This document shows positions 11,448 to 20,164 of a DNA stretch of 64,000 nucleotides, in pieces; position 1 is the stretch's first letter, and each line of letters begins with the position of its first letter. The notes below the pieces were generated by a model, which worked only from the letters and a program-made list of their open reading frames with translations, was not told the DNA's origin and made no database searches. A program made the position numbers and the translations under genes. The DNA comes from an uncultured Alphaproteobacteria bacterium (GTDB taxonomy: Bacteria > Pseudomonadota > Alphaproteobacteria > HIMB59 > GCA-002718135), in NCBI GenBank assembly GCA_902522865.1, contig CABYXC010000002.1, positions 62,001-126,000 on the forward strand. Reading direction: 5' to 3'.

Positions 11448-11525
11448 TAAATCGTCATTTTTTAAATTAAATACTACTTTATTTTGATTTATCGTAAGAT
11501 AGTTTGTAAAGAAACGTCCAAAATT

Positions 11526-12875
11526 ATGAAAAATAAAGAATTAGACAATTTAAGAAGCAAAATTAATAACATTGATGATGAAATTTTATCTTTATTATCT
11601 AATCGATCTAAAATTGTTTTAGAAATAGGAAAACACAAAAAAGATAATTCTGTTGTTGATCTAGATAGAGAACAAAAAATTCTCGACAGATTAAGCTCTA
11701 AATTTACAGGGTCTTATCCAAAAGATACCATTGTTAGACTTTGGAGAGAAATTTTTCAATCTTCTGAAAAGCTTCAGAAGTTAACTAAAGAAAATATTCA
11801 ATCAAAAAGATCTATAGAAAACATTAATGTTTATAAAGGGGGTAAGGCAAAGTTAAATAACAATAAAAGAGTTATCAAACTTTCTTCAAATGAAAATCCT
11901 TATGGTGCTTCACCCAAAGCAATTGAATTATTAGAAACAAAAAATATTAATAATGATTTACATAGATACCCAGAAATTGATGGATCATCATTAAGAGAAG
12001 CAATAGCTAAAAATTTTTCTATTGATAGTAATAGAATTATTCTTGGCTCTGGCTCAGATGAAGTTTTATTATTTGCAGCTTTGGCATTTTGTCAAGATGG
12101 CGATGAAATTCTCCACGCAAACAATGGCTTTGAGATGTATTCAATTGTGAGTAAAGTAGTTGGTGCAGTTCCAAAAAAAATTAAGGAAGATGTAAATTTC
12201 AATTTAAATATTGAAAATCTTATAGATCAAACAAATGACGCTACTAAAGTAATTTATATTGCATCACCTAATAATCCAACTGGAACTTATTTGTCTAGAG
12301 ACCAACTTGTTAAATTAATGAATAGTATTTCTAAAAATATTATAGTTGTTATAGACGGGGCATATGTCGAATATGTGCAAAAAGACGATTATGATAAAGG
12401 ATTTAGTTTAACGGATGAATATGAGAATATTATTTTAACAAGAACATTTTCAAAAACATATGGACTTGCAGCTTTAAGAGTAGGCTGGTGTTATACCAGT
12501 CAAAAAATAGCTGATATAATTAATAAAATAAAACCTCCTTTTAATACGACAACTATTTCACAGTCTCTTGCAATTAAAGCTTTGGAGGATAAAGAACATA
12601 TTGAAAACTCTGTTAAATTAAATTCTGAAATTAAAGATTGGTTTGAAAAAGAGCTCAAACTTCTAAATATTAAAACCAGACAAACTGAAGGTAATTTTAC
12701 TTTAATTGAAACTTCAGAAGAAGAAGCTGAGAAAATTAGTAATCATCTTATGAATGATGGCATTATTATAAGGCGTTTAAATAGTTATAATTTGCCCAAT
12801 TTCTTGAGAATTAGTATTGGTACAAAAGAAGAAATGAATTTGACAGTTGAAAGTTTGAAGAAATTTAATGTCTAA
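11526..12875 (+). CDS. Fused chorismate mutase and histidinol-phosphate-type aminotransferase
   Basis: This 449-residue protein joins two enzymes. Residues 1-90 are an AroQ-type chorismate mutase (LRSKINNIDDEILSLLSNR, with Arg10, Lys38 and Glu51-like positions). Residues about 105-449 are a fold-type I PLP aminotransferase of the HisC group: LSSNENPYGASP at 119-130, SPNNPTGTYLS near 248, and the PLP Lys310 in FSKTYGLAALRVGW. With tyrA directly downstream, the likely job is chorismate to prephenate and then transamination of an aromatic keto acid. It could also serve histidine synthesis. I chose ATG 11526; an in-frame TTG at 11484 would add 14 unlikely residues. Confidence 0.87.
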   Translation: MKNKELDNLRSKINNIDDEILSLLSNRSKIVLEIGKHKKDNSVVDLDREQKILDRLSSKFTGSYPKDTIVRLWREIFQSSEKLQKLTKENIQSKRSIENINVYKGGKAKLNNNKRVIKLSSNENPYGASPKAIELLETKNINNDLHRYPEIDGSSLREAIAKNFSIDSNRIILGSGSDEVLLFAALAFCQDGDEILHANNGFEMYSIVSKVVGAVPKKIKEDVNFNLNIENLIDQTNDATKVIYIASPNNPTGTYLSRDQLVKLMNSISKNIIVVIDGAYVEYVQKDDYDKGFSLTDEYENIILTRTFSKTYGLAALRVGWCYTSQKIADIINKIKPPFNTTTISQSLAIKALEDKEHIENSVKLNSEIKDWFEKELKLLNIKTRQTEGNFTLIETSEEEAEKISNHLMNDGIIIRRLNSYNLPNFLRISIGTKEEMNLTVESLKKFNV

Positions 12876-13779
12876 AATAACTTATGATTCAGCTCTGGTC
12901 ATTGGTATGGGATTAATTGGATCATCCATAGCAAGGGCTCTGAAGGAAAAACAATTATCAAAAAAAATTTTTGCTATTGATAAGGACAGTGAGGTAATAA
13001 GTATTTCAAAAAATTTAAATCTTGTGGATGCAATAGAGAGTGATTTAAATAAATATAATCAACAATTTGATATTATTTTTATTTGTACACCTTTGAGTTC
13101 ATATAGCGACATTTTTAAGCAATTGAATAGCTATGTTAATGAAACAACACTAGTAACTGATGTTGGTTCAACAAAAGTAAGTGTTATAGAAGATTTTAAA
13201 GAATCAATTAATAATAAAAAAATTTTATTTGTTCCTGCCCACCCTATTGCTGGATTAGAGAAAAGTGGACCAGAATTTGGTTTCGCAAAGCTGTTTGAGA
13301 ATAGGTATTGTATTTTGACCCCAACAGAAACTCAGAGTGAGATAACAAGATCAATTTCAGATATTTGGGAGTCATTCGGAATGAATATAGAAATCATGGA
13401 ACCTAAACGTCATGACAGAGTACTAGCTATGACATCTCATATTCCACAACTCATTGCATATTCTGTCGTAGGAACTGCAACAGAGCTTGAATCTCAAATG
13501 AAAGATGAAGTAATTAAATATTCAGCTGCAGGTTTTAGAGATTTCACAAGATTGGCAGGTAGTGATCCAGTAATGTGGCGTGATGTTTATGAAAAAAATA
13601 AAGAAGCCGTTTTAGAAATGCTTGGTCGTTTCAGTGAAGATCTACTTACTTATCAAAAAGCAATAAGAAATAATGATTTAAAATATTTGGAAGAAAAATT
13701 TATAAAATCAAAAGAAATTAGAAAAATTATTGAAGAGATTGGTCAAGCAGGAACTTTTGATCCCACAGAAAAGAATTAG
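12868..13779 (+). CDS. tyrA: Prephenate/arogenate dehydrogenase
   Basis: TyrA oxidatively decarboxylates prephenate or arogenate in tyrosine synthesis. The NAD-binding motif VIGMGLIGSSIAR is at residues 11-23. Other typical stretches are VTDVGSTKVSV, the VPAHPIAGLEKSGPE motif near 127-141 with the active-site His, and AMTSHIPQLIAYS near 192. At 303 residues it has no ACT domain. The start overlaps the preceding fused aminotransferase gene by eight bases, so the two form a two-gene aromatic amino acid operon. Its stop overlaps that of plsC, which runs the opposite way. Confidence 0.93.
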   Translation: MSKITYDSALVIGMGLIGSSIARALKEKQLSKKIFAIDKDSEVISISKNLNLVDAIESDLNKYNQQFDIIFICTPLSSYSDIFKQLNSYVNETTLVTDVGSTKVSVIEDFKESINNKKILFVPAHPIAGLEKSGPEFGFAKLFENRYCILTPTETQSEITRSISDIWESFGMNIEIMEPKRHDRVLAMTSHIPQLIAYSVVGTATELESQMKDEVIKYSAAGFRDFTRLAGSDPVMWRDVYEKNKEAVLEMLGRFSEDLLTYQKAIRNNDLKYLEEKFIKSKEIRKIIEEIGQAGTFDPTEKN

Positions 13780-14483
13780 TTATCCAATAATAAATTTGAA
13801 GCAGTTTCTATTCTATTCTGAACTTCGTTTAATAAAACTTTTTTATCTAAACCTTCATCAATTGTCGGTAAAAATTTTATAGTAATTAATCCTTTTTCTA
13901 ATACCCATGATTGTTTTGGCCAACATAAACCTGAATTTAAAGCTACAGGAAGGATTTTTCTTTTTGTATGATTATAAATTCCAATAAAACCTGTCTTATA
14001 ATCAGGTTTACTACCAGGCAGCTTTCTTGTTCCTTCTGGGAAAATAATAATTGAAGATCCAAAAGATAATTTTGATTGAACTTTTTGTAACATATCTCTC
14101 ATAGCTTTTGTTCCACCATCTCTATTAATCGCAACCATATTAGACTTGAATAAATATTGTCCAAAAATTGGTATAAAGAAAAGCTCTCTTTTATGGACAA
14201 AGAAACAATCTTTTAAATAGTAATAGAGTGCGAGTGTCTCAAAAGCGGACTGATGTTTAGACGCAATTAAGACACTTTCTTTTGGAATATTTTCTAAACC
14301 CTCAATTTTATGTTTAATATTACAAATAAGATTAAGAAAAACAAAAATAACACGTATCCAAAGTTTTGTTGGATATTTAAGTAAATAACTCGGTAATAAG
14401 AGAAAAGGTAAACATAAAATACCCATCAACACAGTCCATATAACTAAGGAAATATAAAATATTATACTTTTTAAAATTAACAT
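13776..14483 (-). CDS. plsC: 1-acyl-sn-glycerol-3-phosphate acyltransferase
   Basis: This PlsC-type enzyme would acylate lysophosphatidic acid to phosphatidic acid at the inner membrane. It has 235 residues, with an N-terminal hydrophobic segment (about 5-35), acyltransferase block I as His77-x4-Glu82 (KHQSAFET) and block III FPEGTR at 148-153. The usual block I is Hx4D; Glu in place of Asp is a known variant in alphaproteobacterial relatives. It faces away from the zinc-ribbon gene, with a 50-base divergent gap. Confidence 0.9.
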   Translation of the reverse strand: MLILKSIIFYISLVIWTVLMGILCLPFLLLPSYLLKYPTKLWIRVIFVFLNLICNIKHKIEGLENIPKESVLIASKHQSAFETLALYYYLKDCFFVHKRELFFIPIFGQYLFKSNMVAINRDGGTKAMRDMLQKVQSKLSFGSSIIIFPEGTRKLPGSKPDYKTGFIGIYNHTKRKILPVALNSGLCWPKQSWVLEKGLITIKFLPTIDEGLDKKVLLNEVQNRIETASNLLLDN

Positions 14484-14533
14484 ACTTAATGATTTTGTTT
14501 TATATACTAGCCTGACTGATCTATATATAATTT

Positions 14534-14977
14534 ATGTTCATTGTTTGCTCTAATTGTGAATTCAAGTATTTAGTAAATTCTGCAGATCTTAAACCAAATG
14601 GTAGAATGGTTGAATGCGCAAATTGTAATCATCAATGGTTTCAAGAATTAGATGATACTGATATTACATCATCAGTCCCGTCTACAAAAAAAGAAGAATT
14701 AGATCAAAATTTAAAAAATAATAAACAAAAAGAAAAATTAGAAAAAGGTTCAGTCAGAAATTTACCAAGTACTGTTGTAAGACAAGAAAAACCAAGTGTT
14801 GTTAATTCAACCATAGTAATTGCTCTAGCTATAGTTGTAATTTTAGCAATATGGATTTATCGATCTTACGGTGAAAATACTTTTATTATTATTGATTTCT
14901 ATATTAGGGAATTTTTCTTTAATTTAAATTTGATAATTTCAGACTTAGCTAAAATTATACACAATACTTTAAATTAG
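14534..14977 (+). CDS. Zinc-ribbon (MJ0042-type) single-pass membrane protein
   Basis: The first 35 residues are a small zinc ribbon with Cys5, Cys8, Cys28 and Cys31 (CSNC and CANC), matching the MJ0042-type finger common in alpha- and deltaproteobacteria. A polar Lys/Glu-rich linker follows (about 45-90). One transmembrane helix lies at about 94-113 (STIVIALAIVVILAIWIY), and a short hydrophobic C-terminal tail ends the 147 residues. The function is unknown. It ends one base before the lysA stop on the other strand. Confidence 0.85.
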   Translation: MFIVCSNCEFKYLVNSADLKPNGRMVECANCNHQWFQELDDTDITSSVPSTKKEELDQNLKNNKQKEKLEKGSVRNLPSTVVRQEKPSVVNSTIVIALAIVVILAIWIYRSYGENTFIIIDFYIREFFFNLNLIISDLAKIIHNTLN

Positions 14978-16219
14978 TTACAACCAACTCGGAATAATAT
15001 CAGCTTCAATTGTTTTCTCAATTTTCTCTGGAGAATAAATAATTGCATAATTATCATTGTGTACTAAAATTTCAGAGGGCAATGGCCTGGAGTTATAATT
15101 TGAAGACATTACTTTTCCATAGGCTCCTGTATTTTTTATAACTAGTAGATTACCAATTTTTTGTTTAGCCAATTTAATATTTTTTAAAAAAACATCTGAA
15201 CTTTCACAAATAGGACCAGCAATAGCATAATCCATAAATTCCTCTGAGTTTACATTTATCGCTGATATTTCATGATGTGCACCGTACATCGCTGGACGTA
15301 TCAATGTATTCATACCAGCATCAACAATTAAATAATTTATACCTCCATTATTCTTAATTGTAAGAATAGAGGTAACTGTAACTCCAGCCTCAGCAATTAA
15401 ATATCGACCAGGCTCAAACGATAATTCATAGTTTGTTTGCGTAAAACAATTATCAAGCTCTTCTTTTACCTTCTTGATATTAAAGTCAGGATCAGAATCT
15501 TCATATTTAACATGAAAACCTCCTCCCAAATCTACATGTTTAATATTAATACCTGATTCAATAAATTTATCTGCAGCCATTTTCATTTGAGAAAATGTAT
15601 TTTTATAGGCCTCATTTTTACTAATTTGACTTCCAATATGACAACTAATACCAATTAAATTTAAACTTTTGCAACTTTTAACTAATTTGATAATTTTATC
15701 TATGTTATCGAATTCTATACCAAACTTATCAGTTTTTTTTCCTGTTGAAATTTTACTTAAAGTTTCACCATCAACATCTGGATTAAGTCTAACACCAATA
15801 TCAACGATTTTATTTTTTTCATTTGCTAAATTATCGAGAAGTTTTATTTCTTCTAAAGATTCAGTATTAATTAAACGTATATTTTTATGTATAGCATAGA
15901 GTAAGTCTTGATCAGATTTTCCAACACCTTCAAAAATTATTTTATTTGGATCGAAACCAGCTTCCAAAGCTCTTTTTAATTCACCAACTGACACTACATC
16001 TGCTCCAATATCTAACGAGTTCATTAATTTCAAAATAGCTTGATTTGAATTAGACTTAATTGAATAAAAAATATTGTTACCTAATATTTCTTTAGTTTTA
16101 TTAACTTGATTAATAATTTTTTCTTGTGAATACACGTAAAAAGGTGTTTCACAAACTTTCACCAAGTCATATAGAGAGGTGCCCTCAATATATGGGTCAT
16201 TATTTTTATAAGTGAGCAT
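14978..16219 (-). CDS. lysA: Diaminopimelate decarboxylase
   Basis: LysA decarboxylates meso-diaminopimelate to lysine using PLP. In the 413-residue protein the PLP-binding Lys55 lies in FYSIKSNSNQ. The HIGSQI motif is near 194, the glycine-rich phosphate loop VDLGGGFHV near 222, EPGR near 268, and the catalytic Cys in GPICESSD near 343. It follows lptM directly, with no gap, in the operon argH-lptM-lysA. That arrangement is common in proteobacteria. Confidence 0.96.
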   Translation of the reverse strand: MLTYKNNDPYIEGTSLYDLVKVCETPFYVYSQEKIINQVNKTKEILGNNIFYSIKSNSNQAILKLMNSLDIGADVVSVGELKRALEAGFDPNKIIFEGVGKSDQDLLYAIHKNIRLINTESLEEIKLLDNLANEKNKIVDIGVRLNPDVDGETLSKISTGKKTDKFGIEFDNIDKIIKLVKSCKSLNLIGISCHIGSQISKNEAYKNTFSQMKMAADKFIESGINIKHVDLGGGFHVKYEDSDPDFNIKKVKEELDNCFTQTNYELSFEPGRYLIAEAGVTVTSILTIKNNGGINYLIVDAGMNTLIRPAMYGAHHEISAINVNSEEFMDYAIAGPICESSDVFLKNIKLAKQKIGNLLVIKNTGAYGKVMSSNYNSRPLPSEILVHNDNYAIIYSPEKIEKTIEADIIPSWL

Positions 16220-16405
16220 TTATTCAGTGTTTATAATAACGGATTGTTGGCGTTTTTTCTCTTCTTCTAATTTCTCTAAACAGGCTTCATCACATGGATA
16301 TGTAATTACCGATTTGTCTACTTGATCTTCTGGTAAACTTAAAGGACCAACTTTACCACAGCTAAAAGTAAACAACAAAGATGATAATAATATTAATCTG
16401 ATCAT
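16220..16405 (-). CDS. lptM: LptM-like small lipoprotein
   Basis: A 61-residue lipoprotein with a short signal peptide and a lipobox ending at Cys16 (LLFTFSCGKVGPLSLPED). The stretch CGKVGPLSLPE closely follows the LptM (YifL) consensus CGqkGPLyLPe; in E. coli LptM helps the LptDE LPS translocon mature. Its position between argH and lysA is typical. Two further Cys residues lie near 38 and 42 (CDEACLEK), which is unusual for such a short protein. The start overlaps the argH stop as TAATG. Confidence 0.85.
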   Translation of the reverse strand: MIRLILLSSLLFTFSCGKVGPLSLPEDQVDKSVITYPCDEACLEKLEEEKKRQQSVIINTE

Positions 16406-17787
16406 TATAAGTATTTTTTTATAACAAGTTTTATTATTTTTTTAGTAATTTCAGGGGCTGTACCCCCAAAACTTGATTTTGATTTAACACTGTTGATAGT
16501 TGATAGCACTTTTTTTGCGTCAGCTGTTATATTTTTGTCAAATTTTTTTAATTCTCCAAGAGATAATGAATCTATGCTTCTATCTTGTTTTGAACAATAA
16601 GAAACAATCTTTCCTGTAACAACATAAGCATCTCTAAATGAATATTTAAGATTTTGAACCAACCAATTAGCCAAATCGGTAGCGGTTGCATTTGAATTAT
16701 CAATCAACTCTTTCATTCTAATTTTGTTGTATGTAGATTTTGATAAAATTTCATTCATAACTTTTATACACAAAGAAACATTGTCGTATGAATTAAATGT
16801 TATTTGTTTATCGTCTTGTAAGTCTTTACTATAAGAAAGTGGTAACCCTTTAATAATATTAAGCATTGAACTTAAATTACTAATGATAATACTTGTTTTT
16901 CCTCTAACAAGCTCTGCACCATCTGGATTTTTTTTCTGAGGCATAATTGAACTACCAGTTGAAAGATCATCTGGTAAATTAATAAAATTAAATTGTTGAT
17001 TTGACCAAAGTACTATTTCCTCTGCTATTTTTGATAAATGAACAGCAATTAGTGATAGAACAAATAAAAATTCTGTTACAAAGTCTCTATCTGAGACAGT
17101 GTCCATAGCATTTTTTGTTGGCTCTCTAAATCCCAACTCTTTAGTTGTATATTTTCTATCAATATTAAAAGAAGTCCCTGCAAGTGCAGCTGCACCTAAT
17201 GGGTTTTCATTAAGACGATATAAACAATCTTCAAGTCTTGATCTGTCTCTACCAATCATTTCAACGTAAGCTAAAACATGATGAGCCAATGTTATTGGTT
17301 GAGCGATCTGTAAATGAGTGTAACCTGGCATAATTGTTTCAGTATTTTTTGTTGCAATATTAATTAAAGTTCTCTGAAATTTTTTTAGTTCACTATCTAA
17401 AATTTTAGATTCTTTTTTAACCCATAATTTTAAATCAGTTACTACCTGATCATTTCTAGATCTTGCAGTATGAAGCTTTCCTGCAATTTTTCCAATTTTC
17501 TTAAATAATAAACTTTCAATGTTCATATGAATATCTTCAAGTTTCTTTGAAAATACGACCTTGTTTTTTTCAATATCTCTTTCAATTGCTTTAAGTCCAG
17601 AGACTATTGCACTTTGTTCTTTTTTATTTATTATTTTTTGTTTACCGAGCATTCTAGCATGCGCTATTGACCCAGTTATATCTTCTTTATACAGACGTTG
17701 ATCGATATCTATAGACGTATTAATTGCATCTAAAATCTCACTAGGTCCTTTTGAAAAATGGACATTTCTTGAAGGATTTTTTTTCAT
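16405..17787 (-). CDS. argH: Argininosuccinate lyase
   Basis: ArgH splits argininosuccinate into arginine and fumarate. The 460-residue protein carries the superfamily signature GSSIMPQKKNPDG near residue 280, whose Ser is the catalytic acid/base. HTARSRNDQV near 107 and PGYTHLQIAQP near 150 are also conserved. It is the first gene of argH-lptM-lysA and is divergent from the beta-oxidation operon, with about 100 bases between them that should hold both promoters. Confidence 0.96.
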   Translation of the reverse strand: MKKNPSRNVHFSKGPSEILDAINTSIDIDQRLYKEDITGSIAHARMLGKQKIINKKEQSAIVSGLKAIERDIEKNKVVFSKKLEDIHMNIESLLFKKIGKIAGKLHTARSRNDQVVTDLKLWVKKESKILDSELKKFQRTLINIATKNTETIMPGYTHLQIAQPITLAHHVLAYVEMIGRDRSRLEDCLYRLNENPLGAAALAGTSFNIDRKYTTKELGFREPTKNAMDTVSDRDFVTEFLFVLSLIAVHLSKIAEEIVLWSNQQFNFINLPDDLSTGSSIMPQKKNPDGAELVRGKTSIIISNLSSMLNIIKGLPLSYSKDLQDDKQITFNSYDNVSLCIKVMNEILSKSTYNKIRMKELIDNSNATATDLANWLVQNLKYSFRDAYVVTGKIVSYCSKQDRSIDSLSLGELKKFDKNITADAKKVLSTINSVKSKSSFGGTAPEITKKIIKLVIKKYL

Positions 17788-17891
17788 TTTGCGCGCCTAT
17801 AAGAGATATTTATATTAATTTCCACCCTTATGCTTAAATTATTTTCATACGGCAAATTTTTCTTATATAAGCTCACCTTTATAGAACTCAT

Positions 17892-20126
17892 ATGAATATT
17901 AAAAAAGTAGTAGTAATAGGATCTGGCACCATGGGCAGTGGAATCGCAGCCCAAATAGCAAATGCTAATATTGATGTTACACTTCTAGACTTACCTTCAA
18001 AAGAAGGATCTAGAAACCAAATTACAGAAAACGCTAAAGAAAGAATTAAAAAATCACGACCTCCACTTTTAGTAGAAAAAAACAAAGCAGAATTAATTAA
18101 GGTTGGAAATATTGAGGATGACTTTAATGAAGTTGCAGAAGCTGATTGGGTTGTGGAGGCTGTTGTTGAGAGAATAGATATTAAACATAACATTTATGAT
18201 AAAATTCAGACTACAAGAAAGAACAATTCTATAATTTCATCTAATACATCTACAATTCCATTGAAAATCTTATCTGCAAATATGTCAGATGAAATGAAAA
18301 AAAATTTTTGCATTACCCATTTTTTTAACCCAGTTCGATATATGGCATTGCTCGAGATAGTAACTGAAGAAGTTAATGACATTGAAAAAATAAATTTATT
18401 AAAACAATTTTGTGATGAAAAACTTGGTAAAGGTGTAATTATTTGTAATGACACTCCAGGATTTATTGGAAACAGAATTGGAGTTTATGCAATGCAAGTT
18501 GCTATGACTGAAGCTTTTAAAATGAAGATATCAATTGAAGAAGCTGATGCAGTATTTGGAAGACCAATGGGTATCCCGAAGACTGGAATTTTTGGGCTAT
18601 ACGATTTAATTGGTATCGATTTGATGGCTGATGTTTTAAAAAGTTTTATCAAAGAACTCCCAAAAGAAGATCCTTTCCACGAGGTTGCACAAGAAATTCC
18701 ATTGGTCACAAAACTTATTGAAACTGGGTATACAGGAAGAAAAGGTAAGGGTGGTTTTTATAGAATGAATAAATCTGATGGTAAAAAAATTCTTGAAGCA
18801 ATTAATTTAGAAACTGGCGAGTATCACCCAAGTCAGAAAATTAATTTAGGTATGGGAGATAAAATTGACATAAATAAACTCATTCAAAGAAAAGACAAAT
18901 ACGGTGAATATGCAAAATCAATTCTGACAAAAGTAATTAGGTATGCTGCATATTTAATCCCTGATGTATCATCAAAATATATAGACATAGATGATGCACT
19001 AAGATTAGGTTTTAATTGGACTGTTGGCCCTTTTGAAATGCTTTCAAATATTGATACAAAAAATTTTATTGATCAAAATACTGATATTAACTTCTTTAAA
19101 GATCTAAAGGGAGTTTTTGAATTTAATAAAAGACCTGGATATTTAGATTCAAGTATTGATAATTTAAGATCGTTAAATTTGCAAAAAACTTTTGAGAACC
19201 CTTCTGCTAATGTTAAAAATGCTGCATCATATCAGGTTGTTGAATTTACTACTAAGGCAAACGCTTTAGATACTGACTCTATGTTAGCTTTAAAAGAAGC
19301 TGCGCAAAATAATAAAAGCACAATTGTAATTAATGATGCAATGCAATTTTCTGCTGGTGTAAATTTAAATTATGTCATGGAATTTGCTAAAAATAATGAA
19401 TGGTCTAAAATTGAAAAATTTATAATTGATTTCCAACAAACGTGTAAAACAATAAAATATGCAGATAAGCCTTTTATTGCTGCCCCATCAGGACTTGCTA
19501 TTGGCGGTGGTTTTGAAGTGGTATTGCATTGTGATTATAACGTTGCTCATACAAATGTTGTTCTTGGACTAGTTGAATCTTTAGTTGGACTCATTCCTGC
19601 TGGTGGGGGTTGTAAGGAAATGCTGTGGCGTTGGTTACAAACTCCAAAAGGTAAAGAAAATTCTGAACATGCGTCTATGAAAGTTTTTGATCTTATTGGT
19701 TATGCTATTACTGCTACCTCACCAAATGAAGCGCTTCCAAATCAATTCTTTTTAGAAAAGGATAAGGTGGTAATAAATAGAGACAGACAATTATCAACGG
19801 CTATCGATTTATTAAATAATATTGAGGGAGGTTATGAAAAACCATCTCAACCTAAATTCAATTTAGGCGGTAGTGCTGTCAGAGATAAAATGTTTGAAAA
19901 ACTTGAAGCACTATATAATGAAAATAAAATTTTAGACCACGGATTAGAAGTAGGTAAGCAAATTGCTTTTGTACTTAGCGGCGGAAATACAAATATTGAT
20001 AATGAATTAAGTGAAGATGATCTTTATAATCTTGAATTGGAAGCTTTCATGAGACTTATCCAGATGCCTAAAACTCAAGAGCGAATAAAACATACACTTG
20101 AAACTGGAAAACCATTAGTAAATTAA
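17892..20126 (+). CDS. 3-hydroxyacyl-CoA dehydrogenase/enoyl-CoA hydratase (FadN-type order)
   Basis: A bifunctional beta-oxidation enzyme of 744 residues. The NAD-binding 3-hydroxyacyl-CoA dehydrogenase part comes first (GSGTMGSGIAAQIA at 10-23; SSNTSTIPL near 117; THFFNPVRYM near 141; NDTPGFIGNRIG near 184). The crotonase-like hydratase part lies C-terminal (about 440-640), with AIGGGFEVVLHCD near 536 and GLVESLVGLIPAGGGCKE. This order is that of FadN, opposite to E. coli FadB. It opens an operon with an acyl-CoA ligase, a MetY-type enzyme and an alpha/beta hydrolase; no thiolase is in the window. Confidence 0.92.
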   Translation: MNIKKVVVIGSGTMGSGIAAQIANANIDVTLLDLPSKEGSRNQITENAKERIKKSRPPLLVEKNKAELIKVGNIEDDFNEVAEADWVVEAVVERIDIKHNIYDKIQTTRKNNSIISSNTSTIPLKILSANMSDEMKKNFCITHFFNPVRYMALLEIVTEEVNDIEKINLLKQFCDEKLGKGVIICNDTPGFIGNRIGVYAMQVAMTEAFKMKISIEEADAVFGRPMGIPKTGIFGLYDLIGIDLMADVLKSFIKELPKEDPFHEVAQEIPLVTKLIETGYTGRKGKGGFYRMNKSDGKKILEAINLETGEYHPSQKINLGMGDKIDINKLIQRKDKYGEYAKSILTKVIRYAAYLIPDVSSKYIDIDDALRLGFNWTVGPFEMLSNIDTKNFIDQNTDINFFKDLKGVFEFNKRPGYLDSSIDNLRSLNLQKTFENPSANVKNAASYQVVEFTTKANALDTDSMLALKEAAQNNKSTIVINDAMQFSAGVNLNYVMEFAKNNEWSKIEKFIIDFQQTCKTIKYADKPFIAAPSGLAIGGGFEVVLHCDYNVAHTNVVLGLVESLVGLIPAGGGCKEMLWRWLQTPKGKENSEHASMKVFDLIGYAITATSPNEALPNQFFLEKDKVVINRDRQLSTAIDLLNNIEGGYEKPSQPKFNLGGSAVRDKMFEKLEALYNENKILDHGLEVGKQIAFVLSGGNTNIDNELSEDDLYNLELEAFMRLIQMPKTQERIKHTLETGKPLVN

Positions 20127-20164
20127 ATTAATTTCTTGTAGTATTTGATCCTTTTAGGAAACAG

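Noticed and set aside
11484-11525. TTG start for the chorismate mutase-aminotransferase
   Set aside because: The added 14 residues do not look like a mutase N-terminus; ATG 11526 fits AroQ proteins.
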